A stretch of 64,000 nucleotides of DNA from Sulfolobaceae archaeon (GCA_026627305.1 JAPNVD010000027.1:1-64000); one strand, 5' to 3'. Numbered from the stretch's first letter, positions 37,578 through 47,628 are shown. Numbers and translations are program-made. The notes: generated from the letters alone by a model not told the origin.

Positions 37578-39026
37578 ATGCCGTCAAATATAGATAAAAA
37601 AATCGTTGTCAGTCAACATTTTCTAGCTACAATTATAGGTAAAAGGATATTCGAACTAGGGGGAAATGCCTTCGATGCAATAATAGCTACGAGTGCAGCA
37701 GTATCTTTACTCTTGCCTCATACAAGTGGTCTTGGTGGAGACGCTTTTTTATTAGCATCAACACCTGAAGGTATTATTGCTTATAACGCATCAGGATGGG
37801 CTCCTAAAAGGCTCAATGTGGAACGCTTTTCTAACTATAGAGATCCTAGAACTATACTAGTACCAGGCTTGGTTGATCTATGGCATTTTATAGTTTCTAA
37901 TAATTATAACAAATTACCTTTAGAAGAAATACTAAAACAACCTATATCTTTAGCCTCAAATGGATATTATATAGGTAGAGAGCTAGCTAACGCTATTTCA
38001 AGATCTAGAAGTTCAATTAATGATAGCGATTGGCATATACTTTTTGGCAGTAAAGAGTATGGGGATTTGGTATTCTATCCAAAATTGGCTGAAATTTTAA
38101 AGAAAGTAGCAAAGGATCCAAGGAGTTTCTATGAGGGAGAAATTTCAGAAAATTTAGTCGTAGAATTAAAGAAGAAAGGATTGGAGCACTTTGAAGTAGA
38201 GGACTTTAAGGAGTTTAGAGGTGAAAAAGTAAAACCAATAAAGAGTACGTATAAAGATTATGAATTATTTGAACTTCCACCCAACTCACAGGGAATAACA
38301 ACGCTTGAACTTTTGAAGATGATAGAGTTAGATAATTTAAATGATAGATATCAATTTTTTGATGAGGAGAGAGTAAAAAGGCATGTTGAATTGACAAAGT
38401 TAGCTTATAGCGATAGGGATACTTACATTACTGATCCTAAGTTTGCTGATGTACCAGTTGATAAGTTACTCAGCGTAAGTTATTTAAGAGATAAGATAAG
38501 GTCATCATCTTCAAGAAATATAAGGGCTGAACTGAGCGGTGATACAACATTTCTAATAGCTGCTGATGAAGCAAATATGGTAGCATTAATCCAAAGCCTA
38601 TTCTATCCGTTTGGTTCAGGTGTGGTGGTTAACGATATAGTATTTAACAATAGAGGATTTTCGTTTACACAAGGGGTTAATAAGCCAGAAGGAAGAAAGA
38701 GACCCTTGCATACGCTCTCAATATTATACGCAGATAACACAAAAGAGCAATTAATAATAGGCTGCGCTGGCGGCTATCTCAGACCTCAAATACATGCAGA
38801 GGTATTTGAGTATTATGTTGATTATAAAAAAGAAATTGATCAGGCGGTATATGCACCAAGATTTATGTTAACAGATGAAGAAGGACTGATATCAGAACAA
38901 GCAATTGGTAATGCTAAACAAGTAACTTATCCTTCTCCTAGCGTTGGTATAGTTCAAGCTGTGAAGAGAAAAAGAGAAGTATATATTGGTGTTTCAGATA
39001 TTAGAGCGGAGGGTTTAGCTCTCTAA
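37578..39026 (+). CDS. ggt: gamma-glutamyltransferase
   Basis: 'GGNAFDAIIATSAAVSLLLPHTSGLGGDAFLLA', 'LPPNSQGITTLELLKM', 'DTTFLIAADEANMVALIQSLFYPFGSGVVV'. Confidence 0.92.
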   Translation: MPSNIDKKIVVSQHFLATIIGKRIFELGGNAFDAIIATSAAVSLLLPHTSGLGGDAFLLASTPEGIIAYNASGWAPKRLNVERFSNYRDPRTILVPGLVDLWHFIVSNNYNKLPLEEILKQPISLASNGYYIGRELANAISRSRSSINDSDWHILFGSKEYGDLVFYPKLAEILKKVAKDPRSFYEGEISENLVVELKKKGLEHFEVEDFKEFRGEKVKPIKSTYKDYELFELPPNSQGITTLELLKMIELDNLNDRYQFFDEERVKRHVELTKLAYSDRDTYITDPKFADVPVDKLLSVSYLRDKIRSSSSRNIRAELSGDTTFLIAADEANMVALIQSLFYPFGSGVVVNDIVFNNRGFSFTQGVNKPEGRKRPLHTLSILYADNTKEQLIIGCAGGYLRPQIHAEVFEYYVDYKKEIDQAVYAPRFMLTDEEGLISEQAIGNAKQVTYPSPSVGIVQAVKRKREVYIGVSDIRAEGLAL

Positions 39027-39390
39027 TACTGTAGTATCTAGATAGAGTAAATGAGTCCTAAAAAGCCTATTAAACGAGAATGGAGTCAGTTTGCTTATTA
39101 ATAAATCGTAAGATTTCTTACCTTTTCTTTCAATCCTGTTAATTTTGAACCAAAATTCGATGTTTATAAAAGCTCATAATAGATATAAACAAGAATTATT
39201 AATAATATCTATTCTATGATATGATGAGAAATAAGATACGTTATAGAATATTATAGTAATTATATTGATAGCGAGGGTAGAAGAGATATTATGCCCTTAT
39301 AAGAGAATATGAAGGGCAAGATAAGGAATTTATGTAGGATTTTAGACAAATTCGTTGAGTTTTACAGAACTAGTACGTCATCTTCAATAG

Positions 39391-39475
<85 letters not shown>

Positions 39476-39504
39476 ACCTGTTCAATTTATTCTTTTTTGT
39501 TCCT

Positions 39505-40074
39505 TTAAACCTTAACTGCCATGACTACATTATAACCTTTACTTCTCTTTAAAAGCTTTGCATTTGAAAATGTTTTTCTCAAGAGATCCAATGCTATCTC
39601 TTCGCCCTTATATACTACAAGCTCTATTATTCCATTAATTTCTAACCTTTCATAAGCTTCAGAAATTAACTTTTCAATAAATTCCCTGCCTTTTGATAGA
39701 GGCGGATTTGAATAAATTCCTTTAAACGTTATATCTTTAGGTACATCCGAAAACATATCACTCTTCAGCACTATAACTCTGTCTTCAACATTGTTTAATT
39801 TTACATTGGTTCTAGTTGTTTTCACTGCTTCTGGATTAATATCAACCATATAAACCTTTAATTGTGGTTTAATCTTAGCTATATATATCCCTATAGGACC
39901 ATACCCACATCCTACATCTATTACATTTCCTTGTTCAGGTAGTATAAGGTTCTCCAGAAGTACACGTGTGCCTTCATCTAGTCTACCTTTTGAAAATAAA
40001 CCACTCTTACTTAGAAATGTTAATGGAATGCCATTAACAACTGTAGCTATTACTAATGGTTTAGGGTTATTCAT
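39505..40074 (-). CDS. class I SAM-dependent methyltransferase (RsmC/MTS-like)
   Basis: 'VIDVGCGYGPIGIYIAKIKPQLKVYMVDINPEAVKTTRTNVKLN', 'IYSNPPLSKGREFIEKLI' (NPPL motif). ORF from 40125 trimmed to MNNPK at 40074. Confidence 0.9.
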   Translation of the reverse strand: MNNPKPLVIATVVNGIPLTFLSKSGLFSKGRLDEGTRVLLENLILPEQGNVIDVGCGYGPIGIYIAKIKPQLKVYMVDINPEAVKTTRTNVKLNNVEDRVIVLKSDMFSDVPKDITFKGIYSNPPLSKGREFIEKLISEAYERLEINGIIELVVYKGEEIALDLLRKTFSNAKLLKRSKGYNVVMAVKV

Positions 40075-41126
40075 TTTCTTGTTTTGTATGTTTTTTCCAG
40101 AATCTCGGATAAAGGTTTTTATCAATAAAAATTCGATTAGGCTTTATCACTTTTCCTTTCTCCATCGTTTTCAAATCGTTTGAATCTACAACTGCCTGAC
40201 CTATTGCAACTAGTTCACCCTTTAATGTAAGTATTCCAACTACATCCCCTTTTTTGAAGTTTTGATATGCTACAATTCCTGGGGCCATTAATGATGCGCC
40301 GTGAGCTACAGCACTTACTGCGTGGTCATTAATTACTATTTTAGGCATTCCACATGTTGCCATTTCAACAGGAATTAGAATTTTTCTTAACTCGTCCTCA
40401 TATTTACAGTTCTTCCATAAATATAATGCTTCTGAGACCTCATGTAGTGTAACTAAATTAGTGCTTTCTGTGAATATACCAGATCTCGTCCTTCTCAGTT
40501 CTCTCATATGTGCACCACAACCTATAATGATTCCGATATCATGACAGATCTTTCTCATATAGGTTCCCGGTTCTGATGATATTCGAAGCAATACAGTTCT
40601 TCCATCCCTTTCTAATTCTTCTATTTTAAATACCACCCTAGTCCTTAATCGCCTTTTTACAGATGATCTTACAGGAGGTCTTTGATAGATTGTTCCATTA
40701 AACTCATTTATTACATTTATTAGCTCATCATCACTAACATCACAATGGAGTTGCATTACGCAGACATATTCTTTTTGGCTTTTTACAATATAATTCATTA
40801 TCTTAGTAGCGTTTTCTAGACCTATTGGCAATACTCCTGAAACTTTAGGATGACCCCGCTCCACTGGGGAGCTCTAGGGTCCCACCATGTCCTGCTTTAC
40901 TTACATTAAACATCTTCTTGATCCAATAAGCGACTTCATGGCTCGTAGGACCTGGGGGCTTATCTAAGTTGATAATGGAATTCTTTATTAATTCATTTAG
41001 AGGTCTTTTATCGGGATAGATTCCGTATTGGTCGGAAGTTGTTGCTTTAGCTCTAAAATTCCATTCGTTTTTATAGTTACAAAATTCATCTATCTTATAA
41101 ATAAAATCATATAGTTTAAAACTCAT
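40067..41126 (-). CDS. cbf5: tRNA/rRNA pseudouridine synthase Cbf5 (H/ACA RNP), split by a 22-nt BHB intron at 40852-40873
   Basis: Exon 1 41126-40874 'NLDKPPGPTSHEVAYWIKKMFNVSKAGHGGTL', exon 2 40851-40067 'PKVSGVLPIGLENATK...'; splicing gives GGTLDPKVSG and a 1038-nt in-frame CDS. Confidence 0.95.
40852..40873 (-). other. archaeal protein-coding (BHB) intron in cbf5
   Basis: Minus strand ...GGA CCCT AG^A GCTCC CCAGT GGAGC GGGG TC^A TCC...: outer GGA/TCC, central CCCT/GGGG, inner GCTCC/GGAGC helices with two 3-nt bulges. Confidence 0.93.
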
Positions 41127-41422
41127 GTAACTCCACTTATGTTTACCTTTATTGGTTCTTTCATATATTCTACAAGATTAGCTTCTTGAAGTTTTTTCAT
41201 GACTTCTTCATCACTTGCTCCTTTTTGTATATCTATCTTCTTATCCGTAGGCTCTAAGTGTAGTATATTTACCCTTCTTCTTTTTACGCCATTAACGTTC
41301 TTAGGACCCGTAATTAGTACAAAATTATTATCTATTATATCAACTATTACACATTTCTTTCCAGCTTCTCTTCCCCTTAGTTTAACACATATTCTGCCAA
41401 TTTCTATTACAGCCATATCCAT
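41123..41422 (-). CDS. rpl14e: 50S ribosomal protein L14e
   Basis: 'IEIGRICVKLRGREAGKKCVIVDIIDNNFVLITGPKNVNGVKRRRVNILHLEPT'. Confidence 0.94.
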   Translation of the reverse strand: MDMAVIEIGRICVKLRGREAGKKCVIVDIIDNNFVLITGPKNVNGVKRRRVNILHLEPTDKKIDIQKGASDEEVMKKLQEANLVEYMKEPIKVNISGVT

Positions 41423-41457
41423 CTAGATGAAAGAAAGTATTATCCATAATTAAAAAC

Positions 41458-44208
41458 TTACTGCCAGAATTTTCTATACTTTAGAAACCTTCTTTCTTCG
41501 TCGAGTAATGCTTCATAGAAGCTATTCTCTCCATCGCGTAATCTACTTAGAGCCTTACCAATATTATGAGGTCCAACTCCCCTAACTGATAAACCAATAG
41601 CTACATACTTATTATTTGATGAATAGTAATCAGCTATCAACTTTAAATCCTCTAAAACCTTTTTCTCTGCTTTACTCAGTTTCATTCCTTTCAACGCTTT
41701 CTTTATTATTTCCATTCCTTCAGTATCATCTTTATTTAAAACAGTTAAGAAAACTGATCCACAATTAGGACATTTAATTGGTACATCCTTAGCTTTGAAC
41801 ACTCCATTCCAACCACATAAAATGCACACAACTCTTACCTGGGATTCCATTAATCTCCTTTTAAATACTTCAATCAAAACAGGTGTTTCTGCGGAGTCCT
41901 TACGTAAGAGTAATATTTTATCCAAAAACATTTTAGCTAGTGGTGAAATCGATGGTACATCAATTACATTCCAGGTAACCTTTTTGAGGTCCTTAAATAT
42001 CTCAATATCATAATCCTTCGTCATAAGCTCTCTAACTGCTTCTTCTCCGATTATTGTATCATAATACGCTTTCAATAAAGTAGAGGTGATAGTAATATCT
42101 GATTTAGGCTCTATTGCACCAAATCTTTCAGCTTCTATCAAAATGCTCCATTTAAACTGAGGGCTCTCTTTTATTGATATTTTAAGATACTCGATAAGTG
42201 TAGATTCCTCACTTGATAATAGACTCTTGATGATATTCTCTATATCTGTTTTAGAAACAGGCAACACAGAGGATATTGCGATGTGATATGCATCAGCTCT
42301 ATACGAGGTCTTTATTCCTTTTATTCTACTTAATATAGACGATATTAAAGCTCCTAATGTGTTATTTCCTCTAGTACCAAATGGTGCGTGAATTATTAGT
42401 AATGTTCCACCGATATTCTCTATGACTATTCTATTTTTAGTAGGTAATGGGTATCCTCTGGCTATATGTTCGTTAAGTATTTGCTTGATTTTATTATAGC
42501 TGTAATCATCTAGATATTCTACTCTCTCTCCCTTACTGATTCTCTCTAAAAATTCATAAGCTTTCATAGCTACTTCTTTCTCAACTGGTATCGACTCACC
42601 AAACCAACTTGGCAATATCCCTGCTTTTAATTCCGTTTCCTCGACGTAAATCTTATTCTCCTCGATAGAATTAACTTTCCATAACCTTCCTCCTAATACA
42701 ATTACGCTGCCTTCTTCTAATTGGACTACGAAATCCTCATCTAAAGTCCCTATCTTAGTGTTATCTACCATATTAATAACTATATATGTCCTTAAGGAAT
42801 CAGGGATCATGTTCACGTTATAGTAATAGCTTATTGTCCTAGCATAAGGTAAAACCTTACTATCTCTTCTTCTAACAATTTTTGCAGCCTCTAGCATGCT
42901 CAAAATGTTCTCTAACTCATCCAGCGTGAGATCTCTGAAGTAGTAGCTTCTCTTTAGTAATTCATAAATTTCCTGCTTATCAACTATCTTCTCAAGAACT
43001 AAGCCAGCAATTTCATGTGCTGCTACATCGTATGGTTTAAACTCCACTAGTGATTTTTCAAGGTATCCTGCCTTTAGCATATCAACAATAGATGCACACT
43101 CTAGAATATCAAAAACATCTTCTGAAGGTACAATAATACCCCGTGACTTTAAATGAACGGAATGACCACTTCTTCCTACTCTCTGTATTAATCTAATTAC
43201 CTGCCTAGGTGACATATACTGTACTACGAGCCTTATTGAACCTATATCTATACCTAATTCAAGACTCGAAGTCGCAGTAAGCGCATCTAATTTTCCTTCT
43301 TTAAAATCCTTTTCTGCAGATGTTCTTACTTCTCTGGATAACGAACCATGATGAGCTACTATATTAATATTGTACATAGTTTTCAAGGTGTTGGCTAAAA
43401 ATTCTGTAGTCTCGCGAGTGTTCGTGAATATCAGGACCGGTTTATTATTTTTTATAATTTCAGCTAAACTTCTTAATCTAGCTATTGTTTCTGGATTTAA
43501 ATTGCTATGAGCAGATTTATTTATATCATCTTCTGTTGGAGGAGCTAAATTTATCGAAATCTCTAGATCTTTTGTAGCATCAATTCTAGCTACTTCTACG
43601 TTACCTTCACTATCAAGAAAACGCTTTGCTAGCTCTATATCACTTATTGTTGCGGACAAGCCTATTAATTGTGGCTTATTGTTTGTAATCCTCTTAATCC
43701 TCTCTAATAGTATAGAGAGTTCAATGCCTCTTTTATCATCTAACATTTCCTGGAGTTCGTCTACTATAATCCATCTTAAATTTCTAAACAGGTTCTTATA
43801 GTTTTCATTAACAATAAGGTATTGTAAAGTCTCAGGAGTGGTAATAAGAAGGTCAGGGGGTTCTTTAATGATGTTTTTTCTTTCTCTTTCTGAGGTATCT
43901 CCATGTCTGACGGCTACTCTGATATCAAACTTATCCCCGATTTTACGTAGTCTATCTTCTAGATCTCTATTTAGTGCTCTTAATGGTGTAATGTATAGTG
44001 CGGAAATACGCTCAGGACGTTCGTTGTATATTTTATAAAATACTGGTAAAATTGCAGACTCAGTTTTTCCATATCCAGTGGGCGCGATAATAACTAAATT
44101 CTTACCTTCTAATACCTTTGGTATGGCTATTTTTTGAATTGGCGTGAGTTCTTTGTATCCTAACTCTAATAATCTCCTTACAAAATCTTTATTAGAGGTA
44201 ATACTCAC
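41458..44208 (-). CDS. Lhr-like ATP-dependent DEAD/DEAH helicase
   Basis: 916 aa: 'LVIIAPTGYGKTESAILPVFYK', 'IIVDELQEML', 'ATSSLELGIDIGSIRLVVQYMSPRQVIRLIQRVGRSGH', C-terminal CxxC...CPNC. Confidence 0.9.
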   Translation of the reverse strand: MSITSNKDFVRRLLELGYKELTPIQKIAIPKVLEGKNLVIIAPTGYGKTESAILPVFYKIYNERPERISALYITPLRALNRDLEDRLRKIGDKFDIRVAVRHGDTSERERKNIIKEPPDLLITTPETLQYLIVNENYKNLFRNLRWIIVDELQEMLDDKRGIELSILLERIKRITNNKPQLIGLSATISDIELAKRFLDSEGNVEVARIDATKDLEISINLAPPTEDDINKSAHSNLNPETIARLRSLAEIIKNNKPVLIFTNTRETTEFLANTLKTMYNINIVAHHGSLSREVRTSAEKDFKEGKLDALTATSSLELGIDIGSIRLVVQYMSPRQVIRLIQRVGRSGHSVHLKSRGIIVPSEDVFDILECASIVDMLKAGYLEKSLVEFKPYDVAAHEIAGLVLEKIVDKQEIYELLKRSYYFRDLTLDELENILSMLEAAKIVRRRDSKVLPYARTISYYYNVNMIPDSLRTYIVINMVDNTKIGTLDEDFVVQLEEGSVIVLGGRLWKVNSIEENKIYVEETELKAGILPSWFGESIPVEKEVAMKAYEFLERISKGERVEYLDDYSYNKIKQILNEHIARGYPLPTKNRIVIENIGGTLLIIHAPFGTRGNNTLGALISSILSRIKGIKTSYRADAYHIAISSVLPVSKTDIENIIKSLLSSEESTLIEYLKISIKESPQFKWSILIEAERFGAIEPKSDITITSTLLKAYYDTIIGEEAVRELMTKDYDIEIFKDLKKVTWNVIDVPSISPLAKMFLDKILLLRKDSAETPVLIEVFKRRLMESQVRVVCILCGWNGVFKAKDVPIKCPNCGSVFLTVLNKDDTEGMEIIKKALKGMKLSKAEKKVLEDLKLIADYYSSNNKYVAIGLSVRGVGPHNIGKALSRLRDGENSFYEALLDEERRFLKYRKFWQ

Positions 44209-44244
44209 TACAGTTAAGTGTAGAAGGGGGGATATTTACAGTTT

Positions 44245-45930
44245 ATGAACATTTTACGATCTTTGATATTTTTTAGTATAACTATTGCTGAGGCAGTTCT
44301 GTATAGATACGTTATCTCCTTATCTGGACTTAACAGCATTTATATACCATTAATATTTCAAGCCATTATCTTCTCTGATGCTATCATATTTTACTTACTT
44401 TTCTCCTCAATTATCATGTCTTTGTTGTTAATTGGAACATTGCAACTAACATGGAGCCTATTTGGCATGAGCTTTCTTAATTTTTCCTCACTGATATCTT
44501 ATATATTTGGACTCTTATTTTCGCTATTCTTTATTTTGCTGCTTAAATCTAGATCGTTTTCTGACTCTCTAATTCAAGAATTAAAAAATGTAAGAGTTAT
44601 GAGGAATGAGGATAAATATTATATGAAGTTTCTATCTTTCTTTTTATCTTTACCTTATTTATTGATACTTCACAATTATATTGCGTTTTTAGGCTCTATT
44701 TTTGCTGGAATATTTATTTTGCTTTTTGCTTCGGTATATGAGATACCCTTAGTATTAGCATCTTGGATAGCTTTACCATTCATCTATGAAATAGGCATAG
44801 CTGCAGGTACTGAGATAAAAACAAGCGAATCAATCTGTATAGGCAAAGTTGAAGCGGTTCTCGAAAGATCTCCTACTCAAGCCTTATCTAGAATACCGTT
44901 AAGATCTCTAAAATATTCTTGGAGACAAAAAAGTTATAACTATTGCATAAACTTTGAGACCTTAAAGAACTATAACGTAGCTATTGTTGGTACAAGCGGT
45001 TCTGGTAAATCTCATCTAGCTAAATTAATTATTGATAAATTAAATACAAGCTTTTTAGTTTTTGATCCTCATGGAGAGTATGAGATTCCTTCGGCAGTTA
45101 AAATAGATGCCTCTAAGATTAAAATAAATCCTCTTTCATTGTTAGGTGAGAGCCCAAGGCAACGTGCACTAGAGGTAGCATATATGATAAAATCTGTATT
45201 TAACTTAGGTAATATTCAGACTTTTGAGTTCTATAACTTGCTATTAGATGCATATACTTTGAAGGGAATATTTGATAGTAATGAGGAGACTTGGAAGTAT
45301 GATCCACCTACTTTTTATGATGTCTATTCCATTTTACAGAAGCGAAAATCATCTGCTTTATCCAGTAATGAATTAAATAAGTATTCATCGCTAGAACCTT
45401 ATGTAAGCTTTTTAGCTAACGAGGTTTTTGCATCTAATTCTATAAATATGGAAGATCTTATTGATAAAAATGTAATAATTGATCTATCTAAGGTACCAAC
45501 TACTGAAATTAGATATATCATAATTGAAACTATACTAAGAGGAATTTACTCATATTTGTACTCTAAAGGTAAGTCAAAGCTTTGGAAAATTGTCATAATG
45601 GATGAAAGTCCTTTTGTGCTTTCGAAGGACACAGGTAAGGATATAGTTGTAAAACTGACAGCTGAGGGAAGGAAATTCGGATTAGGTATTATGCTAATAT
45701 CTCAGAGTTCTAAGTTATTAAAGGAAATTCTACCAAATATATCTTTATTTTACGCTTTCGCAACAGTTGAACCTTCTGAACTTGAATATACAAGTAAATT
45801 TTTAAGCGGGAGTGATGAAGAAGAGTATAAGGCAATTTATGAGACTCTTCAAAAATTAGATAGAGGAGTAATGATAACAAAAGATATATACAAAAATAGC
45901 GTAATTCTTGTTCGCTTAAGTGGTAATTAA
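44245..45930 (+). CDS. membrane-embedded HerA/FtsK-like ATPase (several N-terminal TM helices)
   Basis: 'VAIVGTSGSGKSHLAKLIIDKL', 'FLVFDPHGEYEIP', 'KIVIMDESPFVLSKDTGKDIVVKLTAEGRKFGLGIMLISQSSKLL'. Confidence 0.75.
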   Translation: MNILRSLIFFSITIAEAVLYRYVISLSGLNSIYIPLIFQAIIFSDAIIFYLLFSSIIMSLLLIGTLQLTWSLFGMSFLNFSSLISYIFGLLFSLFFILLLKSRSFSDSLIQELKNVRVMRNEDKYYMKFLSFFLSLPYLLILHNYIAFLGSIFAGIFILLFASVYEIPLVLASWIALPFIYEIGIAAGTEIKTSESICIGKVEAVLERSPTQALSRIPLRSLKYSWRQKSYNYCINFETLKNYNVAIVGTSGSGKSHLAKLIIDKLNTSFLVFDPHGEYEIPSAVKIDASKIKINPLSLLGESPRQRALEVAYMIKSVFNLGNIQTFEFYNLLLDAYTLKGIFDSNEETWKYDPPTFYDVYSILQKRKSSALSSNELNKYSSLEPYVSFLANEVFASNSINMEDLIDKNVIIDLSKVPTTEIRYIIIETILRGIYSYLYSKGKSKLWKIVIMDESPFVLSKDTGKDIVVKLTAEGRKFGLGIMLISQSSKLLKEILPNISLFYAFATVEPSELEYTSKFLSGSDEEEYKAIYETLQKLDRGVMITKDIYKNSVILVRLSGN

Positions 45931-45950
45931 AATTTTAGTGGTGATAATAT

Positions 45951-46298
45951 ATGTCATCAGAAGAAGATGAGTATAACAATTCGACCGAGGAAAGTTCTGA
46001 AGAATCTGAAGAGACGGGCAAAAAATCAGAGAGAGAAGAGGAGGAATCTGATGAAGAATCTTTTCCCATGCTAACACTTGATGAGATAGAAGCACTAATG
46101 AAGAGTACTGAAGTATGGGATGAGCTATTGGCAGGAAAAATCACTATTGAAGAAGCTAAGGCAAAATTTGAAGAAATTTACCCTAAAAAGAAGCAATCAG
46201 AAGAGGAGCCAAAGAGAAAGGCTAAAACTTCTAAAAAATCTAAAAAGAAAAAGGAAAGGAAGAGCCGTAAAAAAGAAGAAGATACAGAAGAGGAATAA
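45951..46298 (+). CDS. rpo13: RNA polymerase subunit Rpo13
   Basis: Acidic N-term, core 'FPMLTLDEIEALMKSTEVWDELLAGKITIEEAKAKFEEIYPKK', Lys-rich tail; matches remembered Sulfolobus Rpo13 (FPKLSIQDIELLMKNTEIWDNLLNGKISVDEAKRLFEDNY). Confidence 0.9.
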   Translation: MSSEEDEYNNSTEESSEESEETGKKSEREEEESDEESFPMLTLDEIEALMKSTEVWDELLAGKITIEEAKAKFEEIYPKKKQSEEEPKRKAKTSKKSKKKKERKSRKKEEDTEEE

Positions 46299-46309
46299 AT
46301 TATTAGTGA

Positions 46310-47062
46310 GTGAATATGATAAAGGCAGTCTATTCTGGAGGAAAAGATTTTTATGAAATGTTAAAGGGTCTTCTTAAGGTTACAGATAACATAACATTAA
46401 ACTTTACAGAGGATGGCTTAATTTCAAGACATTTGACAGAGGATAAAGTTCTAATGGGTATTATTAATATTCCTAAAGAGTCGTTTGAAGAATACACAAT
46501 AAGTCAGCCTATAGCTATAGATCTTGCAATCGGAGATCTAAAAAAGGTCTTAAGTAAAGCAGTCTCTAAATCTTCTGCAATAGAGCTTAGTGAAACGGAA
46601 GAAGGTCTTAAAATGGTTATAAGAGATGAGAAATCGGGAGTAAGGAGTAATCTTTACATAAAAGGTAACAAAAGTAATGTGAATTTATTAAATGAACCGA
46701 AGGTTAATCTTCCTGTTTCATTTCAAATAGCTGGTAAGCATCTTAAGGTGATACTTAGGGACGTATCTTCAATTGGAGATGAGGTTACGATAAAAGCAGA
46801 AAACGATTATATAGAGTTTAATACAGAGGGTGAGGGAAAGGTATATAAAGCGACTTTAAGGAAAGACAAACCCCTTACTGATCTAACTATAGAGGGTTCA
46901 GCTCAAGCTATTTATAGTGTTGAGATGCTAAAGACTGCTGTAGATGGTGCCTCTTTTTCGGGAGATATAGTTGTTAGTTTTGGTACTAATATGCCTTTAA
47001 AGATAATTGCGAAAGCTACACAAGGAGGATACTTAGGATTTTGGGTTGCTCCGAGACTTTAA
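46310..47062 (+). CDS. pcna1: DNA polymerase sliding clamp subunit, PCNA1 type
   Basis: 'LNFTEDGLISRHLTEDKVLMGIINIPKESFEEY...IRDEKSGVRSNLYIK...EPKVNL...FWVAPRL' resembles Saccharolobus PCNA1. Confidence 0.92.
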   Translation: MNMIKAVYSGGKDFYEMLKGLLKVTDNITLNFTEDGLISRHLTEDKVLMGIINIPKESFEEYTISQPIAIDLAIGDLKKVLSKAVSKSSAIELSETEEGLKMVIRDEKSGVRSNLYIKGNKSNVNLLNEPKVNLPVSFQIAGKHLKVILRDVSSIGDEVTIKAENDYIEFNTEGEGKVYKATLRKDKPLTDLTIEGSAQAIYSVEMLKTAVDGASFSGDIVVSFGTNMPLKIIAKATQGGYLGFWVAPRL

Positions 47063-47076
47063 GTTATTTTTATTAT

Positions 47077-47628
47077 TTATTTATTTGTTTTTCTTTTAAT
47101 ATATTTTGCAACTGTGTATGATATGATAGATATCATTATTAGAATAATTAAAATTGAATTGAATGTAAAGACATTTAATGAAGTTCTATCATTATTAGTA
47201 GTTAGTGAGATGTGTTTTACATTACCGATACTAATAGATGAGACGTTGTTTTGGATTAGATATATTATTATTGTCGCGTTTTGTGAACTACTTGTTATAT
47301 TAATATAATTTAATGAGCCTAAAGACTCATATGTGAAATTAACATAAGGAAATGAAATTACGATAGATAGCGATTTAGATGAGGTAATGTTTAATGGTGA
47401 AATATTGTTACTAATTTTAATGGAAAAACCTACAAGAGTTTGATGGATTGAAATGTTTAATGGTGAAGTTATAAAGCTTTGAATTATACGAAAGTCTATT
47501 GTATAGTCGTAAAAACTATAGTTATAATTGTATATAGTAACTGTTGCCTTAGGCACTATAGTTGAAACAAACAGTCCTATTATCAGAACTGTTAATATTA
47601 GTTTTGTAAGCTTGTAAGTTAAGAGCAC
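47077..47628 (-). CDS. putative surface-anchored protein (signal/TM N-term, TM C-term)
   Basis: 183 aa, N-terminal hydrophobic helix, sequon-rich ectodomain (NIS, NNIS, NITSS, NFT, NITSS, NAT, NVS), C-terminal TM plus KRKTNK. Confidence 0.55.
   Translation of the reverse strand: MLLTYKLTKLILTVLIIGLFVSTIVPKATVTIYNYNYSFYDYTIDFRIIQSFITSPLNISIHQTLVGFSIKISNNISPLNITSSKSLSIVISFPYVNFTYESLGSLNYINITSSSQNATIIIYLIQNNVSSISIGNVKHISLTTNNDRTSLNVFTFNSILIILIMISIISYTVAKYIKRKTNK

Noticed and set aside
40845-41126. cbf5 as a frameshifted pseudogene
   Set aside because: A complete BHB motif and exact in-frame restoration show an intron rather than decay.
41199-41426. 75-aa plus ORF opposite L14e
   Set aside because: Hydrophobic artefact of the reverse strand of a ribosomal protein gene.
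46120-46356. 78-aa Lys/Arg-rich ORF overlapping Rpo13
   Set aside because: Out-of-frame reading of the poly-Lys tail of Rpo13 and the start of pcna1.
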